43,232 bases of DNA from an uncultured Clostridia bacterium (lineage in GTDB: Bacteria; Bacillota; Clostridia; Oscillospirales; Ruminococcaceae), in assembly GCA_947589035.1 (NCBI GenBank), contig CANPYZ010000021.1, positions 1-43,232 of the forward strand, written 5' to 3'. This document shows, piece by piece, positions 31,566 to 41,158 of the stretch; position 1 is the stretch's first letter; each line of letters starts with the position of its first letter. A model generated the notes under the pieces. The model saw nothing but the letters and a program-made list of their open reading frames with translations. It made no database searches and was not told the origin of the DNA. The position numbers and the translations under genes were made by a program.

Positions 31566-33839
31566 ATGCTGGAACATAAACAAATACAAAATATTGATGA
31601 TTTTTTTCTTCCTCTGCATCAGCGCAGGGAAAAAGGCGTTTATTTCTATCGTTTTAACGGCTGTACGCCTGAAATCCGGAAATTTATCCGGAAATATTAC
31701 GATACTGCCCGCAAAAACGGCGTAATTTTAGAAGGCGGTATTCCTAACCCGACAAATCAAAATTTAGCGTATTATCAGGAACAAATGGGAAATGCGTTTC
31801 AGCTGAATTTACCTTTTTTGCAGAACAGTCTGAAAAAATGGCTTCCCCGAATGAATGACGTTCAGCAAACAGTTGCCGTTTCAATTTATCACACATTGGA
31901 AAATTTGAAAAAAGCCGGAAAACCGGAAAGCGTGCTGAAAAATGTTTATATTAAATTCATGTGCTGGCTTTATTACAAATTCGAACGCATTGTTAGTTTA
32001 TTAGGCAATGACCAGATTCCGAAAATTCTTTATGAAGGCAATATTTCCTATCATGAATTATTACTAATTTCTGTGCTTGTACACGCCGGCTGTGATGTGA
32101 TTCTTCTGCAATATCAGGGAGACACTAATTATTTAAAGCATGACCCCCGTTCAGAACTTTCCGAAAATTTAACGTTTCCGAATTTGCAGCCTTTTCCGGA
32201 AGGTTACACGCTGAAAACTGTCCGGCAGGAAATTCAGGACGAAATGAACCGGAAACGGCTTTACGGCACACTTCCGGAAGTGCAGAACTGCACAAATGCA
32301 TGGTTAAATCCAAATGAAGATATTTTCGAAAAAATCCGCACTGCGCCGGAACTCAGAGGAACAGACGGAAATTTATTTTATAATTTATTTTGCAGAATAG
32401 AAGGCGTTCCTGAAAAACAAACCTACCCGAACACATTATTTCAGTTATATTCTGATTTGAATCATTCAGGGCGTGCAGTCGTCATTCTTGAAAAAGAACT
32501 TCCTGAACCTACTCCAACGGAAATTTCCGCTTTACATCGTGGAAACGCAACGAAAATTGACCAGTTAATTTCCGGTTTTCTGCCGAATTTACGCTATCCT
32601 GCGAATATACAGCTTGAACGGCTTATGATAAAATCTTTTGTGGATTTGCTTTTAGAAGAAGCGGAACATTCTGATTTGCAGAAAATTAGTCAATATGCAA
32701 TTTATTTGCTTTGTTGGCTGAAAAACTATCAGGAAAAATTATTTTCTCATTGGAAAATGCCGAATGTTTGCTGTATGCTTTATCTCGGCGGCTGCCAGAA
32801 TCAGAAAGAAGCTTTTTTCTTCCGGTTTTTGTCACGTTTGCCTGTAGATATTTTGATTTTGACACCAAATTCCAATCAGCATTGCGTGCTGGAAGATCAT
32901 TTGCTTTATCCTGTGCATTATTCAGAATTTTTAGAAATTACCCATTTTCCGACAGATATTTCAGAAATTCGTTTAGGCACAACGGCATTTCATGCAGAAC
33001 GGGAATTAGATCAGATTTTATATCAGGATTCCGGCATGTACCGCAACCAGCAATACACAAAGGCGAATGCTGTTACTTTGCGGACAACGTTTGAAGAAAT
33101 TGCAATTTATTGGCGTGAAGACCTTAATGTCAGACCTAATTTCAGCGTAACGAATGACGTTGTAACAATTCCGGTGATTTTCGCAAAAGTTTCCGGCGTG
33201 AAAGACGGCGATTTGAACGCTTACTGGGATTGGGCTAAAATGTTAATGTCTGAAAATCCGTTTTTAATTCAGCGTGCGCCGTTCATCATGAATAATATGC
33301 TGAACCCTATGCGGAATATGACGACAGAATTTTTAATGAATGGAAAACTTCAGAAAGACAGAATCCGCAGTCACCCGAATTATCCCTATAGTTTTCTTCG
33401 TGAATCCATGCAGGAACATATTTTAGATAAACTCCAGCTTTTACTTGACCAGAAAATTATTAAAGGCACTTACGAGAACGGAACGGAATATTTAATTGTT
33501 TCTGTAATTCTGAATTTAAATATTCAGCTTATACGAGAAATTCAGAAATTCGATTTCACGAAAAAAAACCCTAAATTAGTTTATGTTCTTGCCACTGAAC
33601 GCACAATGTCTTTAGAAGACAGTATTATTATGGCGTTTTTAAATCTTGTCGGCTTTGATATTTTATTTCTTGTGCCGACGGGCTACCAGTCCGTGGAAAA
33701 TTTTTTCCAGAAAAACCGCATTGAAGAACATCAAGCCGGAGAATATCTTTATGATGTTCGTGTGCCTAACCTACAGAAATACGCTGGAAAACCTGTTAAA
33801 TCCAGCCCGTTTTCAAATTTATTCAAAAAAAGGAGATAA
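31566..33839 (+). CDS. YceG-like component of toxic-anion stress systems
   Basis: The protein has 757 residues and resembles B. subtilis YceG (PF14266, a putative component of Ter-type stress modules). Visible features are the N-terminal GVYFYRFNGCTPEIRKF, ISYHELLLISVLVHAGCDV, and a C-terminal NLVGFDILFLVPTGYQS segment of the same sort. These family proteins have no established enzymatic activity. It has its own promoter, and the TelA-like gene follows six bases later, the same order as yceG-yceH in Bacillus. No TerD-type gene is in the window. Confidence 0.85.
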   Translation: MLEHKQIQNIDDFFLPLHQRREKGVYFYRFNGCTPEIRKFIRKYYDTARKNGVILEGGIPNPTNQNLAYYQEQMGNAFQLNLPFLQNSLKKWLPRMNDVQQTVAVSIYHTLENLKKAGKPESVLKNVYIKFMCWLYYKFERIVSLLGNDQIPKILYEGNISYHELLLISVLVHAGCDVILLQYQGDTNYLKHDPRSELSENLTFPNLQPFPEGYTLKTVRQEIQDEMNRKRLYGTLPEVQNCTNAWLNPNEDIFEKIRTAPELRGTDGNLFYNLFCRIEGVPEKQTYPNTLFQLYSDLNHSGRAVVILEKELPEPTPTEISALHRGNATKIDQLISGFLPNLRYPANIQLERLMIKSFVDLLLEEAEHSDLQKISQYAIYLLCWLKNYQEKLFSHWKMPNVCCMLYLGGCQNQKEAFFFRFLSRLPVDILILTPNSNQHCVLEDHLLYPVHYSEFLEITHFPTDISEIRLGTTAFHAERELDQILYQDSGMYRNQQYTKANAVTLRTTFEEIAIYWREDLNVRPNFSVTNDVVTIPVIFAKVSGVKDGDLNAYWDWAKMLMSENPFLIQRAPFIMNNMLNPMRNMTTEFLMNGKLQKDRIRSHPNYPYSFLRESMQEHILDKLQLLLDQKIIKGTYENGTEYLIVSVILNLNIQLIREIQKFDFTKKNPKLVYVLATERTMSLEDSIIMAFLNLVGFDILFLVPTGYQSVENFFQKNRIEEHQAGEYLYDVRVPNLQKYAGKPVKSSPFSNLFKKRR

Positions 33840-33845
33840 ATTCTT

Positions 33846-35009
33846 ATGCCAGTGAATTTAACCAGAAAAACCCCAAAGGAAAATCACGCCGCTGCCGGTG
33901 CGATTTCCGCAGAACCTGTTGCTGAACAGGTGACCAGCATTGAACCCGTCAAAGAATATGACATTGTCGAGGATAAAGCCCAACTCGTTCAGAACATGGA
34001 CATGGAAAAAATTGACCGCCTCACCAGTGAACTTGACGTTTCTGACATGGGGACAATTGTTTCATTTGGAGCAGAAGCCGCTGAAGAAATTTCCAGAGCC
34101 TCTGACACTGTGCTGAACAACATGAGTTTAAACCAGATTAACCAGTCCAGTGACACACTGAAAGCCCTTGCCAAAATTATGGATCAGTTCAACGTTGACG
34201 AACTCAAAGAACCGAAAGGAATACAGAAACTGTTCAAAAAAGCACAGATACAGATTGAAAAGCTCCTGAAGAAATATAATACTATGGGAGCGGAAATTGA
34301 CAAAATTTATGTGGAACTCCGGAAATATCAAGACGAAATCCGGAAATCGAATCAGCAGTTAAGCGTAATGTTTGATGCTAACGTGAATTTCTACCACAAT
34401 TTAGAAGAATACATTTACGCCGGCGAACAGGGCTGCAAAGAAATTCAAGCAGCGATTGAAGAAACACAGGCAGAAATGAACTCTACCGGAAATAATGAAT
34501 TACAATTCCAGTTGTCCTCTTATCAGCAGGCGTTAGCTTTACTGGAACAGCGTGTGCAGGATTTACGGACAGCGGAAGTTGTTGCTATGGAGAGTATACC
34601 CATGCTGAAAACAATGGAGTTTAGCAATTATAACCTTTACCGGAAAATGGAATCTGCAATTATTATTACACTTCCTGTATTTAAGCAGGCACTTACACAG
34701 GCGTTATTGCTGAAACGGCAGAAAGTTCAGGCGGAAGCAGTTTCAGAACTTGACAAGAAAACAAATGAATTACTGACACGCAACGCACAGAATACTATGG
34801 AATTAGCTAAAACTACCGCAAGAATGGCTTCCGGCAGTTCCATTCAAACAGAAACACTTGAAAACACATGGAAAACCATTACAAACGGTATTGCTGAAAT
34901 TCAGCAAATTGAAATGGATGCCCACAAACAACGTGAACAGGATAAAGTCCGTTTACAAACAATTAAAAACGAGTTCAACAAAAATTACCACGTTCCGGAT
35001 AAACGATAA
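33846..35009 (+). CDS. TelA-family toxic anion resistance protein
   Basis: The protein has 387 residues and belongs to the TelA/KlaA/YceH family (PF05816), associated with tellurite, toxin and cell-envelope stress tolerance. It is almost fully helical. The N-terminal 45 residues are low complexity; then come SFGAEAAEEISRASD and a central part from about 230 with MLKTMEFSNYNLYRKMESAI, AIIITLPVFKQAL and NELLTRNAQNTMELAKTTA, which are family hallmarks. ATG 33846 follows AAAGGAG. It is co-transcribed with the YceG-like gene; a terminator follows at 35016. Confidence 0.9.
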   Translation: MPVNLTRKTPKENHAAAGAISAEPVAEQVTSIEPVKEYDIVEDKAQLVQNMDMEKIDRLTSELDVSDMGTIVSFGAEAAEEISRASDTVLNNMSLNQINQSSDTLKALAKIMDQFNVDELKEPKGIQKLFKKAQIQIEKLLKKYNTMGAEIDKIYVELRKYQDEIRKSNQQLSVMFDANVNFYHNLEEYIYAGEQGCKEIQAAIEETQAEMNSTGNNELQFQLSSYQQALALLEQRVQDLRTAEVVAMESIPMLKTMEFSNYNLYRKMESAIIITLPVFKQALTQALLLKRQKVQAEAVSELDKKTNELLTRNAQNTMELAKTTARMASGSSIQTETLENTWKTITNGIAEIQQIEMDAHKQREQDKVRLQTIKNEFNKNYHVPDKR

Positions 35010-35015
35010 TGCCAA

Positions 35016-35040
35016 AAGCCCTGCTCCGGCAGGGCTTCTC
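35016..35040 (+). terminator. Terminator after the TelA-like gene
   Basis: AAGCCCTGC (35016-35024) and GCAGGGCTT (35029-35037) with a four-base loop, followed by CTCTCTT. The T run is poor, so some read-through into the next gene is likely. Confidence 0.65.
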
Positions 35041-35058
35041 TCTTGAAAGGAAATTTTT

Positions 35059-35814
35059 ATGCAGAAACAAATTTCAGAAAAATTATTTCTATTTGAAGAA
35101 CAGGAACAAGTGAAAATTTTACACGCCGTGGAATCTGGTTCCAGGGCATGGGGGTTCGCTTCGCCAGACAGTGATTATGACGTGCGGTGCATTTACGTTC
35201 GACCGTTGGAAAATTATTTACAGCTGAATCCAATTCGGGACGTAATCGAATTTCAGCTTGATGAAGTATTAGACATTAACGGCTGGGATTTTCAGAAAAT
35301 GCTGAAATTATTATACAAATCTAATCCGACAATTTTCGAATGGGCAAATTCGCCGATTGTTTACCGGACAACAGAATTTTTCCAGAAACTGAAACCAATG
35401 ATATTTTCCTATTTTTCGCCGAAAACTTCTATTTATCATTATTTGAACATGGCAAAAGCGACTTATCACGCCTATTGTGAAAAAGAACAGGTCAAATTCA
35501 AAAAATATTTTTATGTTTTACGTCCGCTTTTAGCTTGTTACTGGATTTTAGAAAAGCAAACACCTCCGCCGATGTTATTTTCAGATTTGCTTGAATTGGA
35601 GCAAGTGAAAGAAATTCGCCCGTTAATTCACACGCTTTTAGAAATGAAGGCTCTTTCTTCTGAAACTCGGTTTATTCCGAAAAATGAACCCTTAGACCAA
35701 TGGATTCACCAACAAATACAAATTATTCAAAAATATGCCGATGCTATGCCATTTACTGAAAATTCAGGCTGGAACGCCCTGAATGAAGCATTTTTGTCTT
35801 GTTTAAAGTGTTGA
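35059..35814 (+). CDS. YcgL-like nucleotidyltransferase
   Basis: The protein has 251 residues of the PF10127 (YcgL-like) nucleotidyltransferase family. The polymerase-beta type signature is ESGSRAWGFASPDSDYDVR, with GS and DxD. A helical C-terminal domain follows. The target of nucleotide transfer is unknown for this family. ATG 35059 has GAAAGGAAA upstream. No separate promoter is seen, so it may be read from the YceG-TelA transcript. The stop codon (35812-35814) overlaps the -35 box of the polyamine operon promoter. Confidence 0.88.
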   Translation: MQKQISEKLFLFEEQEQVKILHAVESGSRAWGFASPDSDYDVRCIYVRPLENYLQLNPIRDVIEFQLDEVLDINGWDFQKMLKLLYKSNPTIFEWANSPIVYRTTEFFQKLKPMIFSYFSPKTSIYHYLNMAKATYHAYCEKEQVKFKKYFYVLRPLLACYWILEKQTPPPMLFSDLLELEQVKEIRPLIHTLLEMKALSSETRFIPKNEPLDQWIHQQIQIIQKYADAMPFTENSGWNALNEAFLSCLKC

Positions 35815-35839
35815 CAGAATTTTTCAAATATGTTATAAT
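35811..35839 (+). promoter_or_regulatory. Promoter of the polyamine operon
   Basis: TTGACA at 35811-35816, which overlaps the end of the preceding gene, a 17-base spacer and TATAAT at 35834-35839. It probably drives all genes to 43121. Confidence 0.82.
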
Positions 35840-35884
35840 AAAAAAAACAATTTTGACAAACTCACCAGAAAGGGAAGAACAATA

Positions 35885-37333
35885 ATGAATTTAGATGCTC
35901 AGAAATCTGCTCCCGTTTATGAAGCTCTCGAACGTTTCCGAAAACAACGTGTTGTACCTTTTGATGTTCCCGGTCATAAACGTGGACGAGGAAATCCGGA
36001 ACTTGTGAAACTTCTCGGCGAACAGTGCGTTTCTTTAGATGTTAATTCGATGAAACCGCTTGACAATTTGTGTCACCCTGTTTCCGTGATTTACGAAGCG
36101 GAAAAATTAGCCGCTGACGCATTCGGGGCAGCTAATGCTTATTTTATGGTCGGGGGAACAACTTCTTCTGTTCAAAGTATGGTATTAACTGCCTGTAAAG
36201 CCGGCGACAAAATTATTCTTCCCCGAAATGTTCATCGCAGTGTCATCAATGCGCTTGTGTTGTGCGGTGCGGAACCGGTTTACGTTAATCCGGACATGGA
36301 TTCTCACATTGGCATTGCGTTAGGAATGGAACTTTCGCAAGTGGAACGGGCAATTCTTGCCCACCCTGAAGCAAAAGCAATTTTTGTGAATAATCCTACT
36401 TATTACGGCATTTGTTCGGATTTACTTTCAATTGTCCGGTTAGCGCATGAACATCATATGCTTGTGCTTGTTGATGAAGCCCACGGCACGCATTTATATT
36501 TTCATGAAAAATTACCTGTTTCCGCAATGGAAGCCGGCGCAGATATGGCAGCTGTTTCCATGCACAAATCCGGCGGAAGTCTCACACAAAGTTCATTACT
36601 TTTGTTGAATCATTCTGTTAATACACGCTATGTTGAACAAATTATTAATTTAACACAGACAACCAGCGCATCTTATTTATTATTATCCAGTTTGGACATT
36701 TCCAGAAGAAATCTCGCTCTCCGTGGGCATGAATCTTTTGAAAAAGTCGCTAATATGGCAGAATACGCCCGGGAAGAAATTAATTCTATCGGCGGTTATT
36801 ACGCTTACGGAAAAGATTTAGTCAACGGCGGAAGTATTTTCGATTATGATGTCACGAAACTTTCTGTTTATACTCGTGATATTGGCTTAACAGGTATTGA
36901 AGTTTACGATTTACTCCGTGATGAATATGACATTCAAATTGAATTTGGCGATATTGGCAACATTCTTGCGTATATTTCCATTGGGGACAGAATACAGGAC
37001 ATTGAACGCCTTGTGGGGGCTTTAGAAGATATTAAACGGCTTTATTGCCATAATATTTCCGGTTTGCACAGTGCGGAATACATTCCGCCCATTGTCGCCA
37101 CAACGCCGCAAAAAGCATTTTACGCTGAAAAAGAACGCATTCCCATTCAGGAAACTGCCGGAAGAATCTGCGGTGAATTTGTCATGTGCTACCCTCCAGG
37201 CATTCCCATTCTCGCCCCGGGGGAAAAAATTACTAAAGAAATTATTGAATATACCCTCTATTCCAAAGAAAAGGGCTGTTCTATGCAAGGTCCGGAAGAC
37301 AGCAGCCTTGCTTATTTGAACGTTCTCAAATGA
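35885..37333 (+). CDS. speA: Biosynthetic arginine decarboxylase (Orn/Lys/Arg decarboxylase family)
   Basis: The protein has 482 residues of the fold-I PLP family, B. subtilis SpeA type. It should convert arginine to agmatine with release of CO2. The N-terminus has VPFDVPGHKRGRG, the PLP site is SMHKSGGSLTQSS with the Schiff-base lysine at K228, and LVDEAHGTH carries the PLP-binding Asp. The length fits the short biosynthetic type. Substrate cannot be fixed from the sequence alone, but agmatine deiminase and N-carbamoylputrescine amidase in the same operon make arginine the clear choice. The macro-domain gene begins 13 bases downstream. Confidence 0.92.
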   Translation: MNLDAQKSAPVYEALERFRKQRVVPFDVPGHKRGRGNPELVKLLGEQCVSLDVNSMKPLDNLCHPVSVIYEAEKLAADAFGAANAYFMVGGTTSSVQSMVLTACKAGDKIILPRNVHRSVINALVLCGAEPVYVNPDMDSHIGIALGMELSQVERAILAHPEAKAIFVNNPTYYGICSDLLSIVRLAHEHHMLVLVDEAHGTHLYFHEKLPVSAMEAGADMAAVSMHKSGGSLTQSSLLLLNHSVNTRYVEQIINLTQTTSASYLLLSSLDISRRNLALRGHESFEKVANMAEYAREEINSIGGYYAYGKDLVNGGSIFDYDVTKLSVYTRDIGLTGIEVYDLLRDEYDIQIEFGDIGNILAYISIGDRIQDIERLVGALEDIKRLYCHNISGLHSAEYIPPIVATTPQKAFYAEKERIPIQETAGRICGEFVMCYPPGIPILAPGEKITKEIIEYTLYSKEKGCSMQGPEDSSLAYLNVLK

Positions 37334-37346
37334 AAGGAAATAATTT

Positions 37347-37859
37347 ATGCTGAATTTTCAACTTGTCAGAACAGATATTACTAAATTAACTGTTGATGCA
37401 ATTGTCAACGCTGCAAATTCAAGTCTTTTAGGCGGCGGAGGTGTTGACGGGGCAATTCATCGGGCTGCCGGTGAAGAACTATTAGCAGAATGCCGGCTGC
37501 TTGGCGGCTGTAAAACCGGACAAGCTAAAATCACTAAAGGCTATCAGTTACCCGCAAAATATATCATTCACACAGTAGGTCCTGTTTACCGTGGGTATGA
37601 TGACCCCCTGCAAGCGGAAAATTTACTGAAATCCTGCTATATTCAGTCTATGGAACTGGCGAAAAAATACCATTTGAAAAGTATTGCTTTTCCGGCAATT
37701 TCTACGGGAATTTACGGCTATCCCCAAAAAGAAGCCGCTCAGGCTTCTTTTTCCGCCTTGAAAGAATGGGAGAAAAATAACCCTGATGAACAAATTACAA
37801 TTATATTCACTTGTTTTTCTAATCTGTCTTATCAGACTTATCAAGAATTATTAACCTAA
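37347..37859 (+). CDS. Macro-domain protein (ADP-ribosyl/O-acetyl-ADP-ribose hydrolase type)
   Basis: The protein has 170 residues and consists of one macro domain of the MacroD/YmdB class. [19 protein letters not shown] carries the ADP-ribose binding and catalytic Asn/Asp residues, and [11 protein letters not shown] is the second phosphate loop. It should remove ADP-ribose from proteins or deacetylate O-acetyl-ADP-ribose. It lies between speA and speE with short gaps (13 and 11 bases) and has its own ribosome site, so it belongs to the polyamine transcript. A link to polyamine acetylation or NAD metabolism is inference only. Confidence 0.92.
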   Translation: MLNFQLVRTDITKLTVDAIVNAANSSLLGGGGVDGAIHRAAGEELLAECRLLGGCKTGQAKITKGYQLPAKYIIHTVGPVYRGYDDPLQAENLLKSCYIQSMELAKKYHLKSIAFPAISTGIYGYPQKEAAQASFSALKEWEKNNPDEQITIIFTCFSNLSYQTYQELLT

Positions 37860-37870
37860 AGGAGAAAAAA

Positions 37871-38740
37871 ATGGATTTTTGGTTTTCTGAAATGCATACC
37901 CGCAATGTGAAAATTTCTATTCGTGTGGAAAAGCAGCTTTTTTCCGGCACAAGCGATTTTCAGCGAATTGACGTATTCGAATCGGAAGAATTTGGAAGAT
38001 TTTTAACTTCTGACGGGAGTATTATTTTTTCTGAAAAAGATGAATTTACTTATGATGAAATGATTGTGCATGTGCCTATGGCGGTGCATCCGCATGTGAA
38101 AAAAGTGTTAGTCATTGGCGGCGGTGACGGCGGTGTTGCCCGTGAATTATCCTATTATAAAGAAATTGAAGAAATTGACGTGGTTGAACCGGATGAATTA
38201 TTCGTTAAAGTCTGTCGGGAATTTTTCCCCGATAATGCAAGAGGATTAGACGACCCCAGAGTAAAAGTGTATTATCGGGACGGCTTGCGTTTTCTTCGGC
38301 GCAGACAAGATGAATATGATTTAATTATTAATGACAGCACCGACCCCCTCGGACATACTGCCGGATTATTCACAAAAGAATTTTACGGCAGCTGTTATAA
38401 GGCTTTACACGATGACGGCATTATGGTTTACCAGCACGGCAGCCCGTTTTATGATGAAGATGAAGAAACTTGCCGGGCTATGCACAGAAAAGCCTATAAA
38501 AGTTTTCCCATTAGCAGAGTATATCAAGCGCATATTCCGACTTGCCCCTCTGGGTATTGGCTTTTCGGATTCGCTTCTAAAAAATATCACCCTCTGCACG
38601 ATTTAAATGCCCAGCGTTGGCGGGCAAGAAAATTGAAAACCTGGTATTATACAACTAATCTGCACATGGGCGCATTTATGCTCCCGAAATATGTGGAAGA
38701 TTTACTGGAAGAAGAAGAACAGAAAAATAAAACTGTTTAA
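37871..38740 (+). CDS. speE: Spermidine synthase-like aminopropyltransferase
   Basis: The protein has 289 residues. The binding motif for decarboxylated AdoMet is complete: VIGGGDGGVARE (GGGDGG at 83-88), VVEPDELF and NDSTDPLG with the catalytic Asp. The segment before it, FTYDEMIVHVPM, matches the usual YHEMxxHxP with Asp in place of His. It should transfer an aminopropyl group to putrescine or a related amine. There is no AdoMet decarboxylase (speD) in the window, so the donor must come from elsewhere in the genome or the enzyme uses another donor. ATG 37871 follows AAAGGAG. Confidence 0.9.
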   Translation: MDFWFSEMHTRNVKISIRVEKQLFSGTSDFQRIDVFESEEFGRFLTSDGSIIFSEKDEFTYDEMIVHVPMAVHPHVKKVLVIGGGDGGVARELSYYKEIEEIDVVEPDELFVKVCREFFPDNARGLDDPRVKVYYRDGLRFLRRRQDEYDLIINDSTDPLGHTAGLFTKEFYGSCYKALHDDGIMVYQHGSPFYDEDEETCRAMHRKAYKSFPISRVYQAHIPTCPSGYWLFGFASKKYHPLHDLNAQRWRARKLKTWYYTTNLHMGAFMLPKYVEDLLEEEEQKNKTV

Positions 38741-38763
38741 TTTTTAAAAAGGAGATTTTTTTG

Positions 38764-40017
38764 ATGAAATTATTAGTTATTGGCTGCGGCGGTGTCGCTA
38801 CAGTTGCCATTCACAAATGCTGTCAGAATCCTGTTTTCACAGAAATTTGCATTGCCAGCAGAACGATTTCACGTTGTAACGCCCTTGTGGAAAAGCTTTC
38901 CCCCACGGCGAACGCAAAATTAACTACAGCGGAAGTGAATGCGGATAATTTGCAGGAATTAATTGCGTTAATGAAAAAATTTCAGCCACACACTGTGCTG
39001 AATGTTGCTTTACCTTATCAGGATTTAACGATTATGGAAGCCTGTCTCGCCTGCGGTGCGAATTACGTTGACACGGCAAATTATGAAGCGGAAAACACTG
39101 ATGACCCTGAATGGCGTGCCATTTATGAAAAACGCTGCCAGGAAAAAGGCTTTACAGCGTATTTTGATTATTCGTGGCAGTGGGCTTATCAGGAAAAATT
39201 CCAGAAAGCCGGATTAACGGCATTATTAGGAACAGGCTTTGACCCTGGTGTGACAAGCGTTTTCACGGCTTACGCACAAAAGCATTATTTTGATGAAATT
39301 CATACGATTGATATTTTAGACTGTAACGGCGGTGACCACGGCTATCCGTTTGCCACGAATTTCAACCCGGAAATTAACCTCAGGGAAGTTTCCGCAAATG
39401 GTTCCTATTGGGAAAATGGTCACTGGATTGAAACTAAGCCTATGGAAATCAAACGGGAATATGATTTTGACGGCGTGGGCAAAAAAGAAATGTATTTACT
39501 TCATCATGAAGAAATTGAATCTCTTGCTAAAAATATTCCTCATGTGAAAAGAATCCGGTTTTTTATGACATTCGGGAAAAGCTATCTCACGCACATGCAA
39601 TGCTTACAAAATGTCGGTATGCTGAACACAACGCCTGTTTTATTCGAGGGAAAAGAAATCGTTCCGATTAAATTTCTGAAAGCTTTACTTCCTGACCCTG
39701 CATCTTTAGGCGCAAGAACTGTCGGAAAAACTAACATTGGCTGTATTTTCACCGGAATAAAAGACGGAAAACTGAAAAGCCTTTCAATTTATAATATTTG
39801 CGACCATCAGGAAGCATTCAAAGAAACAGGTTTACAGGCAATTTCCTACACGACCGGCGTTCCGGCAATGATTGGAACGGCTTTAGTGGCTTCTGGCGTA
39901 TGGAATCAGGCGGGCGTTTTCAACGTGGAAGAATTTGACCCAGACCCTTATATGAACATGTTGAATGAATACGGCTTGCCGTGGGTTGTGAATGATTCTC
40001 CCGTTCTGGTGGACTGA
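38764..40017 (+). CDS. Carboxynorspermidine/carboxyspermidine dehydrogenase (saccharopine dehydrogenase family)
   Basis: The protein has 417 residues. The Rossmann start is LVIGCGGVATVAIHKC, and SRTISRCNALVEKL follows as in the family. It should condense a diamine with aspartate semialdehyde and reduce the Schiff base to a carboxy-polyamine. Features such as TGFDPGVTSVF and DYSWQWAY occur in carboxynorspermidine synthases. The amine could be putrescine, 1,3-diaminopropane or agmatine; with putrescine made by this operon, carboxyspermidine is most likely. The start is ATG 38764 with AAGGAG upstream, next to an in-frame TTG. The nspC gene follows at once. Confidence 0.88.
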   Translation: MKLLVIGCGGVATVAIHKCCQNPVFTEICIASRTISRCNALVEKLSPTANAKLTTAEVNADNLQELIALMKKFQPHTVLNVALPYQDLTIMEACLACGANYVDTANYEAENTDDPEWRAIYEKRCQEKGFTAYFDYSWQWAYQEKFQKAGLTALLGTGFDPGVTSVFTAYAQKHYFDEIHTIDILDCNGGDHGYPFATNFNPEINLREVSANGSYWENGHWIETKPMEIKREYDFDGVGKKEMYLLHHEEIESLAKNIPHVKRIRFFMTFGKSYLTHMQCLQNVGMLNTTPVLFEGKEIVPIKFLKALLPDPASLGARTVGKTNIGCIFTGIKDGKLKSLSIYNICDHQEAFKETGLQAISYTTGVPAMIGTALVASGVWNQAGVFNVEEFDPDPYMNMLNEYGLPWVVNDSPVLVD

Positions 40018-40018
40018 T

Positions 40019-41158
40019 ATGCAGAATGAACTTCTTGCTATGGCAGGTGTTACACATACACCTGCCTATGTACTGGACGAAGAAAAATTATTACAGAATT
40101 TGAAAATTCTGCAATCTGTTCAGAAACTTTCCGGCTGTAAAATTCTTTTAGCGCAGAAAGCTTTTTCTTTATTTAAAGTTTATCCGTTAATTGCAAAATA
40201 TCTTTCCGGAACAACCGCAAGCGGATTATATGAAGCCCGTCTCGGAAGAGAAGAATTTTCCGGAGAAGTGCATGTTTATTCCCCTGCTTACCGGAAAGAA
40301 GATATGCCGGAAATCATTTCTTTTGCGGATCATATTATTTTTAATTCTATGAATCAGCTTCAGCAATTCGGAACACTCTGCCGGAAACATCAGAAAAGCA
40401 TTGGCTTACGCATCAATCCGGAATGTTCCACACAGGAAACGCCTTTATATGACCCTTGCGCAAATGGTTCACGCTTAGGCGTAACAAGTCAGCAATTGAC
40501 TGATTTTCCGGATATTGACGGTTTACATTTTCACACCCTTTGTGAACAGAATGCCGATGCTTTAGCAATCACTTTGCAAGCCGTTGAAAAAAATTTCGGA
40601 AAATTTTTATCCCGTTGCCAATGGGTAAATTTCGGCGGCGGGCATCATATTACCAGAAACGATTATGAAATTGATTTGTTAATTCAGTTAATTCAGGAAT
40701 TTTCGGAAAAATATTCCGTTCAGGTTTACCTTGAACCAGGGGAAGCCGTTGCCTTGAATGCTGGCTATTTAATTACAGAAGTTTTAGATATTGTTGAACA
40801 TCAGGGAACGAAAACATTAATTTTAGATACTTCTGCGGCGTGCCATATGCCGGACGTTTTAGAAATGCCCTACCGACCGCCATTATTTCAGTCAGGGAAA
40901 CCGGAAGAATTTCCTTATGTTTATCGTTTATCTTCCTGCACTTGTCTTGCTGGTGATATTATTGGCGATTATAGTTTCCCGAATCCGGTAAAAATCGGCG
41001 ACAGGCTTTGTTTTGAAGATATGATGATTTATTCTATGGTCAAAAATAATACATTTAACGGAATGCCTTTGCCGGATATTGGCATTTTACACGAAAATAA
41101 AACTTACGAAGTTATCCGGAAATTTAATTATACTGATTTTAAGGAGCGTTTGTCATGA
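40019..41158 (+). CDS. nspC: Carboxynorspermidine/carboxyspermidine decarboxylase
   Basis: The protein has 379 residues from ATG 40019, one base after the stop of the dehydrogenase; the frame is open further upstream but inside that gene. It is a fold-III PLP enzyme of the alanine-racemase type. The Schiff-base lysine is K47 in LLAQKAFSLF, and FGGGHHIT, YLEPGEAV and SCTCLAGDIIGDYSF with the active-site Cys are family marks. It removes the carboxyl group from carboxyspermidine to give spermidine. The stop overlaps the aguA start. Confidence 0.92.
   Translation: MQNELLAMAGVTHTPAYVLDEEKLLQNLKILQSVQKLSGCKILLAQKAFSLFKVYPLIAKYLSGTTASGLYEARLGREEFSGEVHVYSPAYRKEDMPEIISFADHIIFNSMNQLQQFGTLCRKHQKSIGLRINPECSTQETPLYDPCANGSRLGVTSQQLTDFPDIDGLHFHTLCEQNADALAITLQAVEKNFGKFLSRCQWVNFGGGHHITRNDYEIDLLIQLIQEFSEKYSVQVYLEPGEAVALNAGYLITEVLDIVEHQGTKTLILDTSAACHMPDVLEMPYRPPLFQSGKPEEFPYVYRLSSCTCLAGDIIGDYSFPNPVKIGDRLCFEDMMIYSMVKNNTFNGMPLPDIGILHENKTYEVIRKFNYTDFKERLS

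Noticed and set aside
37871-38740. Assuming a complete classical spermidine pathway from the speE annotation
   Set aside because: No speD-like frame is present in the window; the classical pathway cannot be claimed from these genes alone.
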